DNA from: Salvator merianae
Lineage: Eukaryota > Chordata > Lepidosauria > Squamata > Teiidae
NCBI GenBank assembly: GCA_003586115.2
Contig: QVOM02000073.1
Span: 36,692,876 to 36,756,875 of the forward strand
Reading direction: 5' to 3'
DNA: 64,000 nucleotides
Shown: one piece after another, positions 11,132 to 22,355 of the stretch
Position numbering within the stretch: the stretch's first letter is position 1
Layout: every line of letters begins with the position of its first letter
Translations under genes and position numbers: made by a program
Notes under the pieces: model-generated
What the model was told of the DNA's origin: nothing
Seen by the model: only the letters and a program-made list of their open reading frames with translations
Databases searched by the model: none

Positions 11132-11157
11132 GCAGCCTGCTGCAACCTTGAAAACAT
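11128..11157 (-). promoter_or_regulatory. Upstream ORF 1 in the ADRB2 leader (9 codons)
   Basis: A nine-codon frame (MFSRLQQAA) whose TGA overlaps the ATG of the next upstream ORF as ATGA. Its start context is weak (C at -3). The overlap is a classic arrangement for termination-coupled reinitiation, but translation is inferred only. Confidence 0.35.
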
Positions 11158-11256
11158 TTGTTTGCTCCCGTTCTCCTCCGTCCGTTCCCTTTCCTTTAGT
11201 CACCTCTCTCGGAGAAACTAAAACTTGTCCCAAGCCCGTTATGTTTAGTAGGGGAG

Positions 11257-11262
11257 TTTATA
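11257..11262 (-). promoter_or_regulatory. Candidate TATA box of ADRB2
   Basis: TATAAA on the minus strand, about 415 nt before the receptor ATG. It predicts a start site near 11230 and a leader of roughly 390 nt. It lies immediately downstream of CRE-like and CCAAT motifs in the correct order for a compact core promoter. No transcript evidence is available here. Confidence 0.5.
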
Positions 11263-11276
11263 GGAACTCTTAACTG

Positions 11277-11284
11277 TGACGTTA
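11277..11284 (-). promoter_or_regulatory. CRE-like site upstream of ADRB2
   Basis: TAACGTCA on the minus strand (TGACGTTA on plus), one mismatch from the palindromic cAMP response element TGACGTCA, 14 nt upstream of the TATA motif. Receptor-stimulated cAMP is known to raise ADRB2 transcription through CREB in mammals, so a proximal CRE is plausible. Binding is inferred. Confidence 0.4.
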
Positions 11285-11296
11285 AGAACCCCTCAG

Positions 11297-11301
11297 CCAA
11301 T
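11297..11301 (-). promoter_or_regulatory. Inverted CCAAT box upstream of ADRB2
   Basis: CCAAT on the plus strand, so it is inverted (ATTGG) relative to ADRB2. It lies 35 nt upstream of the TATA motif. Inverted CCAAT motifs at this distance are typical NF-Y sites. The motif is short; its support is the ordered cluster with the CRE-like and TATA sites. Confidence 0.35.
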
Positions 11302-11720
11302 AGACTGCCAGGAGGGAGACACACACAGGCGACAAACGGACAGGAGAGGAAGGAACTCGCGCCGCGACGGCTGTGATGACTGCAGGCAGAGCTCTGCAAC
11401 AGTCCGTCCAACGTAGCTTCCAAGAGGTTGGGCTAAGCTTCCACTTTGTGCCGGTGCCGCCGCTGACTGCATTTTCAAATCCAGAACGAGAATCACTCAT
11501 CCAATCCCGGTCGCAGCTTCTTCATCTGACCCCCCCTTTAAAGCACCTGACTCGAAAAACAGCGCCAGACAGATTCGCGGAAGGTCCTCCGAGACAGGCA
11601 TACCATCTACACATGTCACCCGCCGGGTCTCTGGTTGTGGCGGGAAGAAAAGAGAAGCCTGAGCCGGACTGGGAATCCCACCAGTCTAGGACGCGGTGCC
11701 CTTATAGGGTGTCTGCAGCG

Positions 11721-13149
11721 GGAGAGTCGTTTCAGTGACCCGCACAAGTAAAGAAACGGAAGAAATGCTCCTATCTTTCCTTGCAACTTATTCTCGAATT
11801 AAGTAACTCCATCTCCGCCTGAATTCTCTGAGCCCAAACCTCTTGCATACCCAGATGGATTTAACACCCCTGCTGATGGAGTGGGCGGGTGCTTGCTTTC
11901 CATCCATAATATTTGCACTCGATAAAAATGTCTTCTGCCGATGGGGAAAAAGGCAAAAGCTGGATCCTTGGAGTTCGAAAACATCCTCCGTGCTTTCAAA
12001 TGATTTTTAATCTGATCTTCCCCCAAAGTGGTATGAAATCAAGAGCTCATCCATCTCCATGGGATAGCAGAGCTACCACAACACAAAGTTTGAATCAGAG
12101 GCATGGATCCATTTAATTTTTATGTAGTGAAATCTTCTCCAGACCACCAGAAAAACACACATCTCACTCTTGGTCACGGACTTGAAAACTAAAATCATAG
12201 ATCCCACCCTGCACCTAAGTGCCACAATGCAAGAAATGGCTCCAAGACGTGGATCCTCATGGCTACATCTGATTTATTTTTAGTGTTTGCAGGTATTATG
12301 GGATATACATTTCTGGGGTTCAAGCTGTGACAAGAAATTATATATTTTTTTCTGGTACTTTTAGGAGGATTCCATGTAAAAATCTTATGGGTCCATGAAG
12401 ATCCATGCTCCAGTCTACGTTTTTCTGTCACATAGCACTTCCATGGGGCTTCATTTGATATCACTGAACTGTGTTTTCATCTGCTGGAGATCAAAATGCA
12501 GTTTGGGCACATCAAAAGGAGAATTCCAGAGAAGCATCACCCGTCCTCCATCACTCTGCTTGTCCCAGTCTGTAAGTCATCACTGAGGAAGTGTTACTGT
12601 TGGCTTGCACTGCAATATATGACATTGTCCTATAATGGTCTGTCTAACCTAGTAATCATATACTGTTTCCTTTATCAACCAATTAAGTCCAGGTATCTGA
12701 GACTGTATCAGCTTACTCAATAGAATATCATGGGGTGCTTTGTGAATGCCCTAAGTTATTTACCTGACCTTGGCAAAATGTGCTATGGTATTCCATTGAG
12801 TAAGCAGATTTAAATATATAAATCTGTGTGTAGTACTATGAGATTAGGCTTAGGGGCTGCTGGTTGCTAGCCTCAGACTCATAGCCTGTCAGAGACCAGG
12901 GAATTTTTTTTTTCTCCCCTCTGAAAACTGATTTTTTTCCAGTGTGAAAACACTTCCATTGACTTGCAGTGGGAGGCATTGCATCTGCAATAATGGAGAG
13001 GAAGATCTCTTCTGGTTTGCTTATCTGGGGTTTTTTCCTCAGCTGCCATTGGACAAGATTCACTACTCTGCATCCCCATTGGCACAGGTGATTCCTGTCA
13101 CATGATGGAAGCAGCAACCCAACAAACTGGTTCAGTGAAAGGCAGTGAA
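11721..13149. other. Non-coding DNA upstream of ADRB2
   Basis: No gene. It contains the 12440-12540 copy of the diverged repeat also at 5600-5720. Distal enhancers could lie here but cannot be read from sequence alone. Confidence 0.35.
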
Positions 13150-13690
13150 AATTTATTTATTTGTATCATCCTTTTCTGCCTGCTTGTAACAAACTTGAGG
13201 TGACTAACAACCATAAATAAAAACAAGCAAAAGAGCAAACAATATTTAACAACAGGCCTAAACTCCATAAAAACAACACCTCACGATTAGGTATTGAAAC
13301 AAATAGTCTTAAGCTGCTTTTCAAAATTTATTCAGTGATATCAATTCTCTTAAGCTGGTAAGGAGACCATAAAACAGGAGCTGCCACAGAGAAAGCTCTT
13401 TTTCTGACTTGAGGTCCCTTTATTGCCTTTGGACCTGGACCTTCAGGAGATCATGGTGAAAACTCCTGACCAGACAAATCTGATTTCGGCTCCATCCAGA
13501 TATCACTTACTTATACCACTATATCGGGGTTTTCTGGAATGTCTAAATATAGTGCAATAAATAAGTGAAGTCTGGATGCAGCTTTGGTTGTAACAGGTGC
13601 TACTTACTGACTATAGAAAGGAGCTAAGCCATGGAGGGTCTTAAAGACAATCTCTAAGAAAATCACCAGGAAATTGGAAGTATAAGAAGA
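13150..13690. repeat. Old retroposon-like repeat interrupted by a MITE
   Basis: TTTATTTATTTGTATCATCC, later CTTAAGCTGC, and GGAGCTAAGCCATGGAGGGT after the MITE resemble the inverted 3' part of a common reptile LINE/SINE repeat. The MITE at 13488-13583 splits it. Family uncertain. Confidence 0.4.
13488..13583. mobile_element. GGCTGCATCCAGA-family MITE (96 bp)
   Basis: GGCTCCATCCAGATATCACT at the left pairs with AGTGAAGTCTGGATGCAGCT at the right. Same fold-back family as 667-803, with a shorter centre. Confidence 0.65.
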
Positions 13691-14262
13691 GATAGAAATA
13701 AGTATTCTAGTTGGGGAAGAGAAGAGCTGCAAGGATTATGTCATAAGTTTTTAAATAAGGATTCCAAAGGGAAAGTATCGGAAATGGTTCTCTGAACAGA
13801 GGATTTGGCATAATGAGCTTGTTACAACACAAAAAAATTCCATATCGTAAAGGCTGTCTAGTACTAAAAGCCTTGGCCAGGTGAGATGGTAATATTGTCT
13901 TCCTGCATCTTCAAGCAGAGAGTGGATTTTGATCTCCTGAAGATGTTTTAAGATGGACTCCAGCAAAAAGCAGGGGAATGACCTTTTGCCATACCATAGT
14001 TCTATGATGTTCCAGAGAGGTATATTTCACTCTACATTCATAATACCAGCAAGCCTTCAATTTGAGATGCCCCATTTAAGGGAGCCATTTATTTATTTGG
14101 TTGTGGGAATTCTCTGTGAAGAAAGGGGTACCTTTTGTGAATTCGGCTTTCCATCTTTTATGATGTTATTGTTGCTGATCTTATTCCATAGCGTATTGCA
14201 TATTATGAATCATGGCTGTTTTGCATGCTTAGGCAATGATGACCCATGAACTACCCCATAGG

Positions 14263-14312
14263 TTGGGCAGGGTAGGTTGGGGCGGGGCAGGGCAGGACAG
14301 GGTGGGGCGGGG
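14263..14312 (+). repeat. G-rich short tandem repeat
   Basis: Repeated GGGCAGG/GGGGCGGGG units over about 50 bp, with many G-triplets that could form a G-quadruplex on the plus strand. Confidence 0.55.
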
Positions 14313-14536
14313 CTCTTACTGGAAGCCTCCCTTTAATCTTGCTGGATTGTACTTCAGAGAGATCAATGGGAGGCTTCCAAGCAGAGTCTTGTCCTGTTGC
14401 CCTCCTGGAAGCAATCCACAGTACAAAACTAATTTTCATAAGAGGAACAGAAAAAGTGTAACAGAAGGAATAGAAGGAATGTCAGTTCTCCAGACAGAGT
14501 TAGAGGTAGCATTATAATGTAGAAGTACAGTACTTG

Positions 14537-15274
14537 GGCTGCGGTCACACTCTAATGGTTTAGTCCATCCCTGGGACGGATGGGGCGGGAAGCCATTTTT
14601 GGCCTCTTTCAGCCTGGCGCCGCTGCCGCTGGCATCCTCACCCTCCCAAACATGGGTAAGTTGGGGAAGAGTGGTGGCGGGAGGTGGGGGAGTGAGGGTG
14701 GGGGGTGGCAGAAGGAGGAGGCGGGGGACCGGAGGAGGGGGCGGGGGTGGGGGAAGCAGTTGCAGCCGCAATCGTGGCTGCAGCTGCTTCCTGCCCCCCC
14801 CTTAAGAAGACAACTGACAGGGGGCGATGGCGGAGCTTCAGAGGGGTAGCCAGAAGTGGTGGGGGTATGGTGGGAGCCCGCCACCCACTCCAGACCCCCC
14901 CCGCCATTTCCTGGTAGCCCTCTGAAGCTCCCCCATCCCCCGCTGTCAGCTGCCACCACAGTCGTGGCTGAAACTGCTTCCCGCTCTCCCCCACATAGAC
15001 AGAAGTGAATTTTGGGAGGTGGGGGGTAGCAGGAAGCGGGGGGAGGCTTCGGGGGGGCAGGAGGCAGCCACAGCCTCTGGGAGGATGGCAGGAGGTGGCC
15101 TGGCTGGGTCCATTTCTTACTGAAACGGACTCAGAGTTGGGATTTTCTGAATTTAGGATAATCCCTTTCCAGCTGGGAAACTCCTCGGAAAAACCGGAAA
15201 CGCAATTTAGCATCTGGTTTCCAAGGAGTGAAACTGTCCTCCCTGCCCAGAAAACATGAGGTGTGACCACAGCC
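14537..15274. mobile_element. Harbinger-like element (738 bp, TTG target duplication)
   Basis: Left end GGCTGCGGTCACAC and right end GTGTGACCACAGCC pair as terminal inverted repeats, with TTG on both sides (14534-14536, 15275-15277). The interior is strongly G-rich on plus (14650-14760 and 15010-15070), which creates long Pro/Gly/Arg-rich frames on both strands that are not genes. Confidence 0.65.
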
Positions 15275-15277
15275 TTG

Positions 15278-17464
15278 GTTAGATCAAGTACTACCGTGGA
15301 ATACTGAACCATGGCTTAGCCATGGTTCAATGCATTCAAAACATGAAGGCTGGCATTGACTCTTGAAGCATGCCATTTCTCGGTGGCTGGCCAAAAAAGC
15401 CTCAGCTGGCAACTTCACATGGGACCAAAGCCTCTATTACTACCTTTCAGAGACATCAAAGGCAAAATGGCAAATCAGTACCCAGCACTACTCCATGCGC
15501 TAGGCATCACTGATCAATAGAACTAGAAATGTTACTTTTATATTGATAACACAGATGACACTGAAGCTCCTTATACATGGCAGATGTCCCATTTTGTGTG
15601 TGTCTCCCAGTTAGTGCATCTAAAAACACAAGAAAGATGGACATAACCCACTTTAGAATAGCTGAAAAAATGGCTCTTTTAAAGCTTGTTCAAAGTAGTC
15701 TCAGGGTGCCTCTTTCAAAAGAGGAGTCTTCAGATTACCAGTATGTCCAGATAGCACACCTTCAGACTGCCCTATGGGAAAAGAATCATATCTCCAAAGG
15801 AAATGGCAACATCTGCTGCTTCATTCCCTCTTCCAAATGTTGCCAGGATGCTTCATCCTACTTACCTGTCAGGGGACGAGTGAAGCCTTGCCGCATTCCT
15901 AGTGCTTTCACTTTAGTTGACTCTATAGGCTTCAAGCAAATATGGAGCGGTTAACAGGAAATTCAGGCATGACTACTGTTTTACTATAATACTTTCATTA
16001 CACAGCAAGACTTCCACCAATAGTGGTGGCCCTTTCATTTGGATTGTTTTCTGAAAGCTACACTCCCCTACCTGCCACTATCGCCAGCATGATACTTGAA
16101 TAAACATTTTAAAAAGTCATATAAACCAGCTGTTTCACAAGTCCAAAGTACCCTTAGAAATGACTTTGTTTATACGTACAAGCACACAAGCAAACACATG
16201 GATTTCAGCATTGGAATGGATTTAAATGTACAGTTAGGGTGATGTAATTGATAGAATTATCGAAATAAATTCCATAAATACACTGAAACAAATTAATGGT
16301 CCATGTAGTCTTGCAGCCTATTCTTGTAGCAGTTAGAAACTACCTATGGGAAACCCACAAATAGAACATGAGTGCTTGGGGATGCCTGCTAGAAGAAAAA
16401 TGAGACCATCAACCTCCTGGACAAGCTTTAATAATAGCCTGAATTCCTGCCTGCCTGCATGTCTGTTGCACCTGCAGCAGCTGGACTCATGCAGGCCTGT
16501 GAGGTTCTTTGCAAGTCTGGTTCCAAGAACAAATATTCTCCTGAGGTCACATGTTTCTGTTCCCATCTTTCAAGGCGGAATAGGATGCTGACTGTAGGTA
16601 TGGACCCTTGGAAGGAATTATCCTAAGGGACAGGAAAAACTAGGAGCATCTGTTATTTTTAATTATGTTTTTATATTTACCAATTGTTTTTAACTGTTTT
16701 TATGTTTTGATATTTTCTATAAGGAAATTAGTATAGAAATATTTCAGACAAAACAGGTCAGCTACTGAGGAGAGATTGGCCTGGGTCTCATTTTATTTGT
16801 TTCATTATTAGTTCATGGATTATTATGAATTTAATGTATTGTATTAGGGACATTTCTGATAGAAATCCAGATTTTCATTGTTACATATTTGCTTTGTCTT
16901 GCTTGGTTGGTTGGGACTTCTGTTTTTACAACTGTTTTATTCTGTTGTTTATCTATTAATATTAATAACAGTGTACGCAATGCAGTGAAATCACACTTTC
17001 TCCACGTAAGGTTCTCAGCATTTGTTTACCTCTCTGCTACTGGAAGCAGCACCAATCGCCTGGAGTGTGAATTGTCCGATCTTTGTGGGTCATCAGATCT
17101 TTGGGTGCTGTTGCTTTTTATCGTAGCAAATCTTATGGTTTGAGGTCACAGCGTACATCACTTCTTCCGTTTGATGGTAATAACTGCTCCAGCATTCAGC
17201 TTTATTGTTATGACAAGCATTTCAGTCGATGATTCTATTATATTCTGAGAAAAAGGAAAACATCTTTAATTCACTTTTGCGATTCCATACCTAATCATTT
17301 ACATCTTTATCACAACTCCCCTTACTCTCCTTTCTTTTCGTAACAAGGAAATGACCTGTTTTAACCTTGAAAGCCCTAAACAACTTGAAACCAGCAACAT
17401 AAACTGAGATCTGCAAAAGGTCTACTCTACTTAGGTTTTATTATTTTGGCTTTTTTAATCATCA
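15278..17464. other. Non-coding
   Basis: Frames near 15577-15954, 16333-16591 and 16889-17143 lack domain signatures. The AT-rich TTTTTAACTGTTTTTATG near 16680 resembles a LINE 3' UTR but is too short to assign. Confidence 0.35.
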
Positions 17465-17545
17465 TCATATATGTTTTTAAAGGTTTGCAAGCTGCCCAAA
17501 GAACTTTGGTGACTATAAATTTAGGAAGCAAACAAATAAGGCTTT
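17465..17545 (+). repeat. LINE 3'-tail-like fragment
   Basis: GGTTTGCAAGCTGCCCAAAG followed by TTTGGTGACTATAAATTTAG has the form of the GCTGCCC...TATAAAT tail shared by many reptile LINEs. A similar tail is at 40738-40805. Confidence 0.35.
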
Positions 17546-19110
17546 CCTCATAAGGAAGTTGCTCCAGTATTTCACTGCATTTTCTAAACTGTAAAAAAAA
17601 CAACTCTGCATCATTCCATTAGTATTTCTAGCCTACCTTTTGCCATAAAGCTTTTGGACTTGTTACAAAATTTAGCAATAAGATTACATTTTTGAAAGCA
17701 CAAGAATAAATACTGTACAAAACACTTGCAACAGAATGCAGTTATCACAATTACAGTACAGTTATTCTAACAAAAATCAATACTGTAAAATTACAAGCAA
17801 ATTACAATACAGTTGTTTAGAACAGACTGAAAAATCACGCACCACAGGCTAGCATAGCTTTCCCAGGATTGTCACATTAATTCTCATGCCGCACAATCAA
17901 AATTTTAGCAACCAAAATTTAAGGAACCAAGAAGTATCATTTGGAGAAACACAGAGATGCAAAGAAGGAAACGGACTAATATGATGCAATCCAGGTCTTA
18001 TTTATTTTTGGCTCATCCGTGTTTAATCTGAAAGTCTCACTAAAGCAACATTTCTTTGCTTTGCTCACGCTCATGCTTCTTATTAGCTTGCAGAATCCTA
18101 AAGAGCAGGCATATACCAACATACAGAATGAAGTAAGATTTGCATGGTGAGATGATGGTACCAGGTCATGGCCTGAAGGGCATGGGATCACACAATCTCA
18201 AACCCAACAGGCCACTAAATACTTTCTACAGGGGTAGCAAACAAATGTTAGAAACACTTTTCCTACAAGGTAGTAAAAAACACTCTGAAGATGCTTTCTG
18301 CTACTCTGGTGCCCCACTACTACCATGCAAACAGACAATGGTGCCCCTTTCAGCGTATTTGTGGTGTGATCTACCTGATCCCATCTCAGAAAAAATGCAG
18401 AAAAAGGCTGACTTTCAGGGCCACTTCCTGAGTTTTTGTAAATCTGACCAGGCAGAAACACCGAAGCCAGGGAATGGAAGTTCCCCGGCTTCAATGTTAG
18501 TGAGGTTGCAAATGAAAGGGCTGTAGGAGTAGTATGTGTCCCACCTCAATGGCCAAAGGAAATGCTGCAGCAAAGGAATATCCTTCAAGCGGTAGGATAT
18601 ACCATTGTACAGATGCTGCCTCAACACTTAGCAGATTTGAATGATTGCGCTTAGGTATCATGTTGTATTAACTATCTTTGTTCGTAACTTCTTGTGTTTC
18701 ATTGCTTTGCTCATTCCCATCAAAGCCAAGGCGATTTGACAGTTGTAACACTGGATTTTAATAGTGATTTTAAGGCTTGAGCTCATCCTGTAACATTAAG
18801 GAAGAGTGGTTCTGAAGACTCAGAGAAACTTTATTCTTGTGATGGTCCCCCTATATGCAAGAGGAATACTTCTGACAATATTTGATGCAGTGAACTGCAT
18901 GCTCGCACACTTCGTTGTTATCTGCAAGTTTCTTAAAGTTCATTGCATTGTTTTTGGCATGCAGTGAGCATATTGTCAGGCCACTTATTACAAAGAGCAG
19001 ATGATTTAGTCCAACTCCCACCACCCAGAGCACTGAATGTGGCAGAATGAAGATCGCAGTCATGCAGTCTATCTGATTCTTAATATCCTGAAAGTATTGT
19101 TGTTGTTCAG
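17546..19110. other. Non-coding, with one shared repeat segment
   Basis: The segment 18392-18475 (GGCTGACTTTCAGGGCCACT) resembles 51824-51905 on plus and 47785-47870 on minus, so it is probably an old interspersed repeat. A minus-strand frame at 18851-19126 has no known domain. Confidence 0.4.
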
Positions 19111-19220
19111 AAGAATTCACAGTCATAGACTAGATCAAACCCAACGAATCAAGTCCTAACCAGGGACTTCAGAATCATGATGATAATATAAGAGAATATA
19201 AATAATAATAATAATAATTA
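19111..19220 (-). repeat. 3'-tail repeat plus TAA/ATA microsatellite, inverted copy of 45063-45198
   Basis: On the minus strand this reads from ATTATT repeats through GGTTAGGACTTGATTC and GTTTGATCTAGTCTATGACT to GAATTCTT, paralleling GGTTAGGACTTGAATC, GTTTGATCCAGTCTGTGACT and GAATTCTT at 45090-45150. Both copies touch TAA/ATT microsatellites. Probably the tail of an R4-like LINE or a dependent SINE. Confidence 0.55.
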
Positions 19221-21862
19221 TACAATGTTGTTGTTACTATACATATGACTTTTTAAATTGTTTTGTTATATGGTCACCTTAAATTCAGATTAACTTTTCA
19301 GTGGTTTGAAAAGTGGTTGGGTCTGTTGCGTGTTTTCAGAGAAAGGGTGAAAATAATAGTGGTTGTGTGTGAACAGCATTGGGGGGACTATTTGAATGGA
19401 AGGCTGGGGGGGATTAAAATAACCCATTGCAAAAATGGAGGACTTTTTCTCTTTCATAAGACATAGGTATGCGATGCTCATCGCTCATGGATATGTTACT
19501 GTCTGATTCAAAACTGAAAAGGATGGTTCTGACCCCATAAAGGATATCAAGGCCTATTTAAATGAGGTTCCCAGCAAGAAAATGCATGCCTCGGGTTGCT
19601 CAGAAAGATTATAAAATCTGAGTCTTGCAGCAAATAATCATTTACTGCATCTCAGAGAACTTTATTTGTTTGCTCAAGTGAGGAGAATAGGTTATGGTGT
19701 GGTTATGACAGTCAGCCTGGATTTTAGGGAACTGTAATTGGCTTGGAATGGCCTTTTCCTTAATGTAAGATCCTCCCCACCCTGCATGCTGGGCCAGGCT
19801 GGAGTGGTTCCAGCCACTAGACTTCTCTTTCTGTCCCAGAACAAGCTTTCCACTCTTGGAAGGCTTTTCAGGACAGCTCCTGTGCTAGCTCCGAAGATTG
19901 CGCGATGGGATGGGAAGGATGGGAAGTCCGCAAGCATTTTTTCACCATGTGTGGATGAATGCAGAATGAGGGGAAGTCTACTCTTTCCCCGTCAAGCTTC
20001 CCCACTAGTTCCTCAGCTTCATTCATTTGAAAGTTACACTTGAAAGTTGCAATTGAATGCTTCCAAAGCCGATAAAAAGACTTAGGCTGTGTTGCTACTG
20101 CAAAGCCTTACATGCTGTCCCCACGCCTCCAGGGTGCCATGTATTCACCACAAGTCTGATCCAACCCTGGGGGGTGGGGAAAAGGCACCTGAGGGTCGGT
20201 GTGTGAGGGGCAACTTATAAGTCTGACCTCATTCTCTGACCCTTCCATCTTCATGCCATGGGCAGCCTGCACATGGGGGTCGATCTGTGAGGAGAATTGT
20301 CAATCTCAGTCTCTGTGCATAGTCATGGGCACTTGTTAATGCAGGAGACAGAAGCCATTTTGGTCAGGCCGTGGCAAGGCTGAGCCAAGAAAGGCACCAC
20401 CCCCGCCACCCCCTGTTGCATCCCCCCCCTTCCACATCACGCCAGACCCCTGCCACACCACTCCTCACCCTCCCCACCACACCATGCTGAAGTTTACCTT
20501 TTACCATGAAGGCTCGGCGGGGGGGGGGGGGCATTGTCAATGCGGTATCAGTAGATGTGACCAGGCCATTCCAGGCCAAAAACAGTCTGACTTCCCTGTC
20601 CATTCCTGAGACAGACTAACAGGCTAGGGTGTGGTCACGGCCCAAGAGCAATTGGAATAAGATGTAGGGTAGGTTGACTCCCATGGCAATGAGGATGACA
20701 CAAGAGCTGGTTGAGGGCATTTGCGTGTGTGTGCAGATGTTTGAACACCCCACTCTGTAGGGCCATTCCCTCCCCCAATATTTTTCCTCTCTTTTTCCTC
20801 CTTCAAGGCATGTTCTTCCTCCCCAAAAGCATGCTTTTCTTTCTCTCTCTCACTTTTTTTTAACTGCATAGTTTTCTCTTCCTACTCTTCATGTTGTTTT
20901 TCCTCTTGGCTCACAGCCAGTGTGGGCAAGTCCAGTAACATTCTTGTAGCACAAGGAGCCTGGGCGCTGCACGCTTCCCTGTATCTATTGCAAAACTGTA
21001 GACAGAAGAACAAGGCTGTTTGTTGCTGGTGCTACTCTACCCTCTTGAGTACTGCAAGAGCTGGGTCACAGCCACCCACTCATATAGTCTGGGGAAAGAT
21101 ACACTAGATAAGCAAGACTGCTTGGTGCTGTCAACAGTCTCATTCTTCTCTGACAGTTGCAGAATAGCCAACAGTGACAAAGTGTTCGTCTTTGATACTG
21201 ATCTCCTGCAGGCATCCTTCAGCTGAGGTCAGTTGCTCCAGCCAAGGGAACAAACAAGGGTCTTTTTAACCTGGCTGCCTCTGAGTTATACTTGCCTGTG
21301 AGCTTTCCTATGAAGCCAAGCACCTGACCTGCCTGAGCAAATGAGTTTGCCCTGGAGCTTGGACTTGTAGCCTTGCCTTAGCAGGATGCCAATGACCTCT
21401 CCAACCAGGCTGACAAGGCACCATTGTAGATTCCAAAGTACCGGTGTTTTAGGCATTGCCACAAATGCTCCCCTGTTGCTAGAACTTTCACAGCTGACCC
21501 AGCAGAGTGGCAGCCATTTGCACTGTGAGTAGTGGAATAGCCCTAAACCAGGCCTCCATGCTCACACTGTGAATGTAGGCCTGCCCGCCATGAACAGCTG
21601 CAGCAACATCCAGCCATTGCCATGGCAACTGGGGATGTGGTGTGCGACTGTGCAGCCTGAGCCATGCCACCGACTCGCAGAGTTCATACCCAGAAAGTAC
21701 AAACACTGCTGACTAGGAGCAATGTAACCACTCCTGGTCAAGCTGTGGAAAATGGTTTTGTTGTCCACACTAGAAACATCTTCCTTTTCTTTTCCTTAAA
21801 ATTCCCTTCTGGGCTCTTCCCTTCATTTGTGAATGCTAGGATCTGTTATTGTCAGTCCAGAA
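19221..21862. other. Non-coding
   Basis: No gene. A run of 13 G lies at 20519-20531. The piece from 20084 (GGCTGTGTTGCTAC) to about 20640 (GTGTGGTCACGGCC) may be a diverged Harbinger-like element, but no target duplication is visible. Confidence 0.35.
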
Positions 21863-22236
21863 CAGTGGTGTAGCTACATGATCCGCTGCCCGGGGCGGAC
21901 CAAACGGCGGAAGCCGAGCAGGGCGCCCCGCCCTGCAGGACGCCCCGCCCTGCAGCTGCCTAATGGCCGTGAAGATGGCCGCGCGCGCGCACGCCAGCAG
22001 GCACGGCGAGCGAGCGGCGGGCGGGGCGAGTGCGGTGAGCGAGCGGCGGGCGGGGCGAGCGCGGTGAGCGAGCGGCGGGCGGGGCGAGCGCGATGAGCGA
22101 GCGTACCGGTAAGCCGACTAAAGGCAAACCGGACACAGGGCGGGTGGGAGGGCCCAAGTCAAAGGCGGGCGCCGCCCCCAACAAGGCGCCACCCAGTGCG
22201 CACCGTCACCCGCGCCCCCCCCTTGCTACGCCAGTG
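21863..22236. mobile_element. hAT non-autonomous element (374 bp) with exact 8-bp target duplication
   Basis: Starts CAGTGGTGTAGC and ends GCTACGCCAGTG. GTCCAGAA is duplicated on both sides (21855-21862 and 22237-22244). The 8-bp duplication and CAGTGGCGTAGC-type ends identify the hAT superfamily. The interior is very GC-rich and holds a 29-bp tandem repeat from about 22012 to 22098. A larger relative is at 60789-62340. Confidence 0.88.
22012..22098 (+). repeat. 29-bp GC-rich tandem repeat, about 3 units
   Basis: GAGCGGCGGGCGGGGCGAG recurs at 22012, 22041 and 22070, exactly 29 bp apart, inside the hAT element. It creates spurious Arg/Gly/Ala-rich frames. Confidence 0.8.
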
Positions 22237-22258
22237 GTCCAGAAACTATTTTTGTCTC

Positions 22259-22355
22259 CACTCCTCCCCCCACCCCCCCACTCCAGTAATATATTTGCTG
22301 TTTCTATACTCCCCCCACCCCCCCACTCCAGTAATATATTTGCTGTTCTATACTG
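22259..22355 (+). repeat. Direct duplication of about 50 bp
   Basis: A C-rich stretch followed by CACTCCAGTAATATATTTGC occurs twice in direct orientation, just beside the hAT insertion. The second copy has one T fewer in the TGTTTCTATA part. Confidence 0.65.

Larger units (their letters stand above)
10400..11720. promoter_or_regulatory. CpG-rich island over ADRB2 5' half and promoter
   Basis: CpG dinucleotides are dense from the first third of the receptor frame through the leader and about 400 bp past the TATA motif, in contrast to CpG-poor flanks. This is the usual CpG-island pattern of an ADRB2 promoter. No methylation information is available. Confidence 0.55.

Noticed and set aside
10865..11233. 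122-residue version of the ADRB2 upstream frame
   Set aside because: The upstream extension begins at TTG; only the ATG at 11131 is a credible start.
14436..15312. Overlapping Pro/Gly-rich frames, including a 224-residue minus frame
   Set aside because: They lie in a G-rich Harbinger-like element and are open on both strands because of composition; no domain or splice context.
16333..16591. Cysteine-containing frames on both strands
   Set aside because: Open on both strands over the same short stretch, with no recognisable domain or splice sites.
18851..19126. 91-residue minus frame with a hydrophobic centre
   Set aside because: No family motif or start context, and it ends beside a retroposon tail; likely chance.
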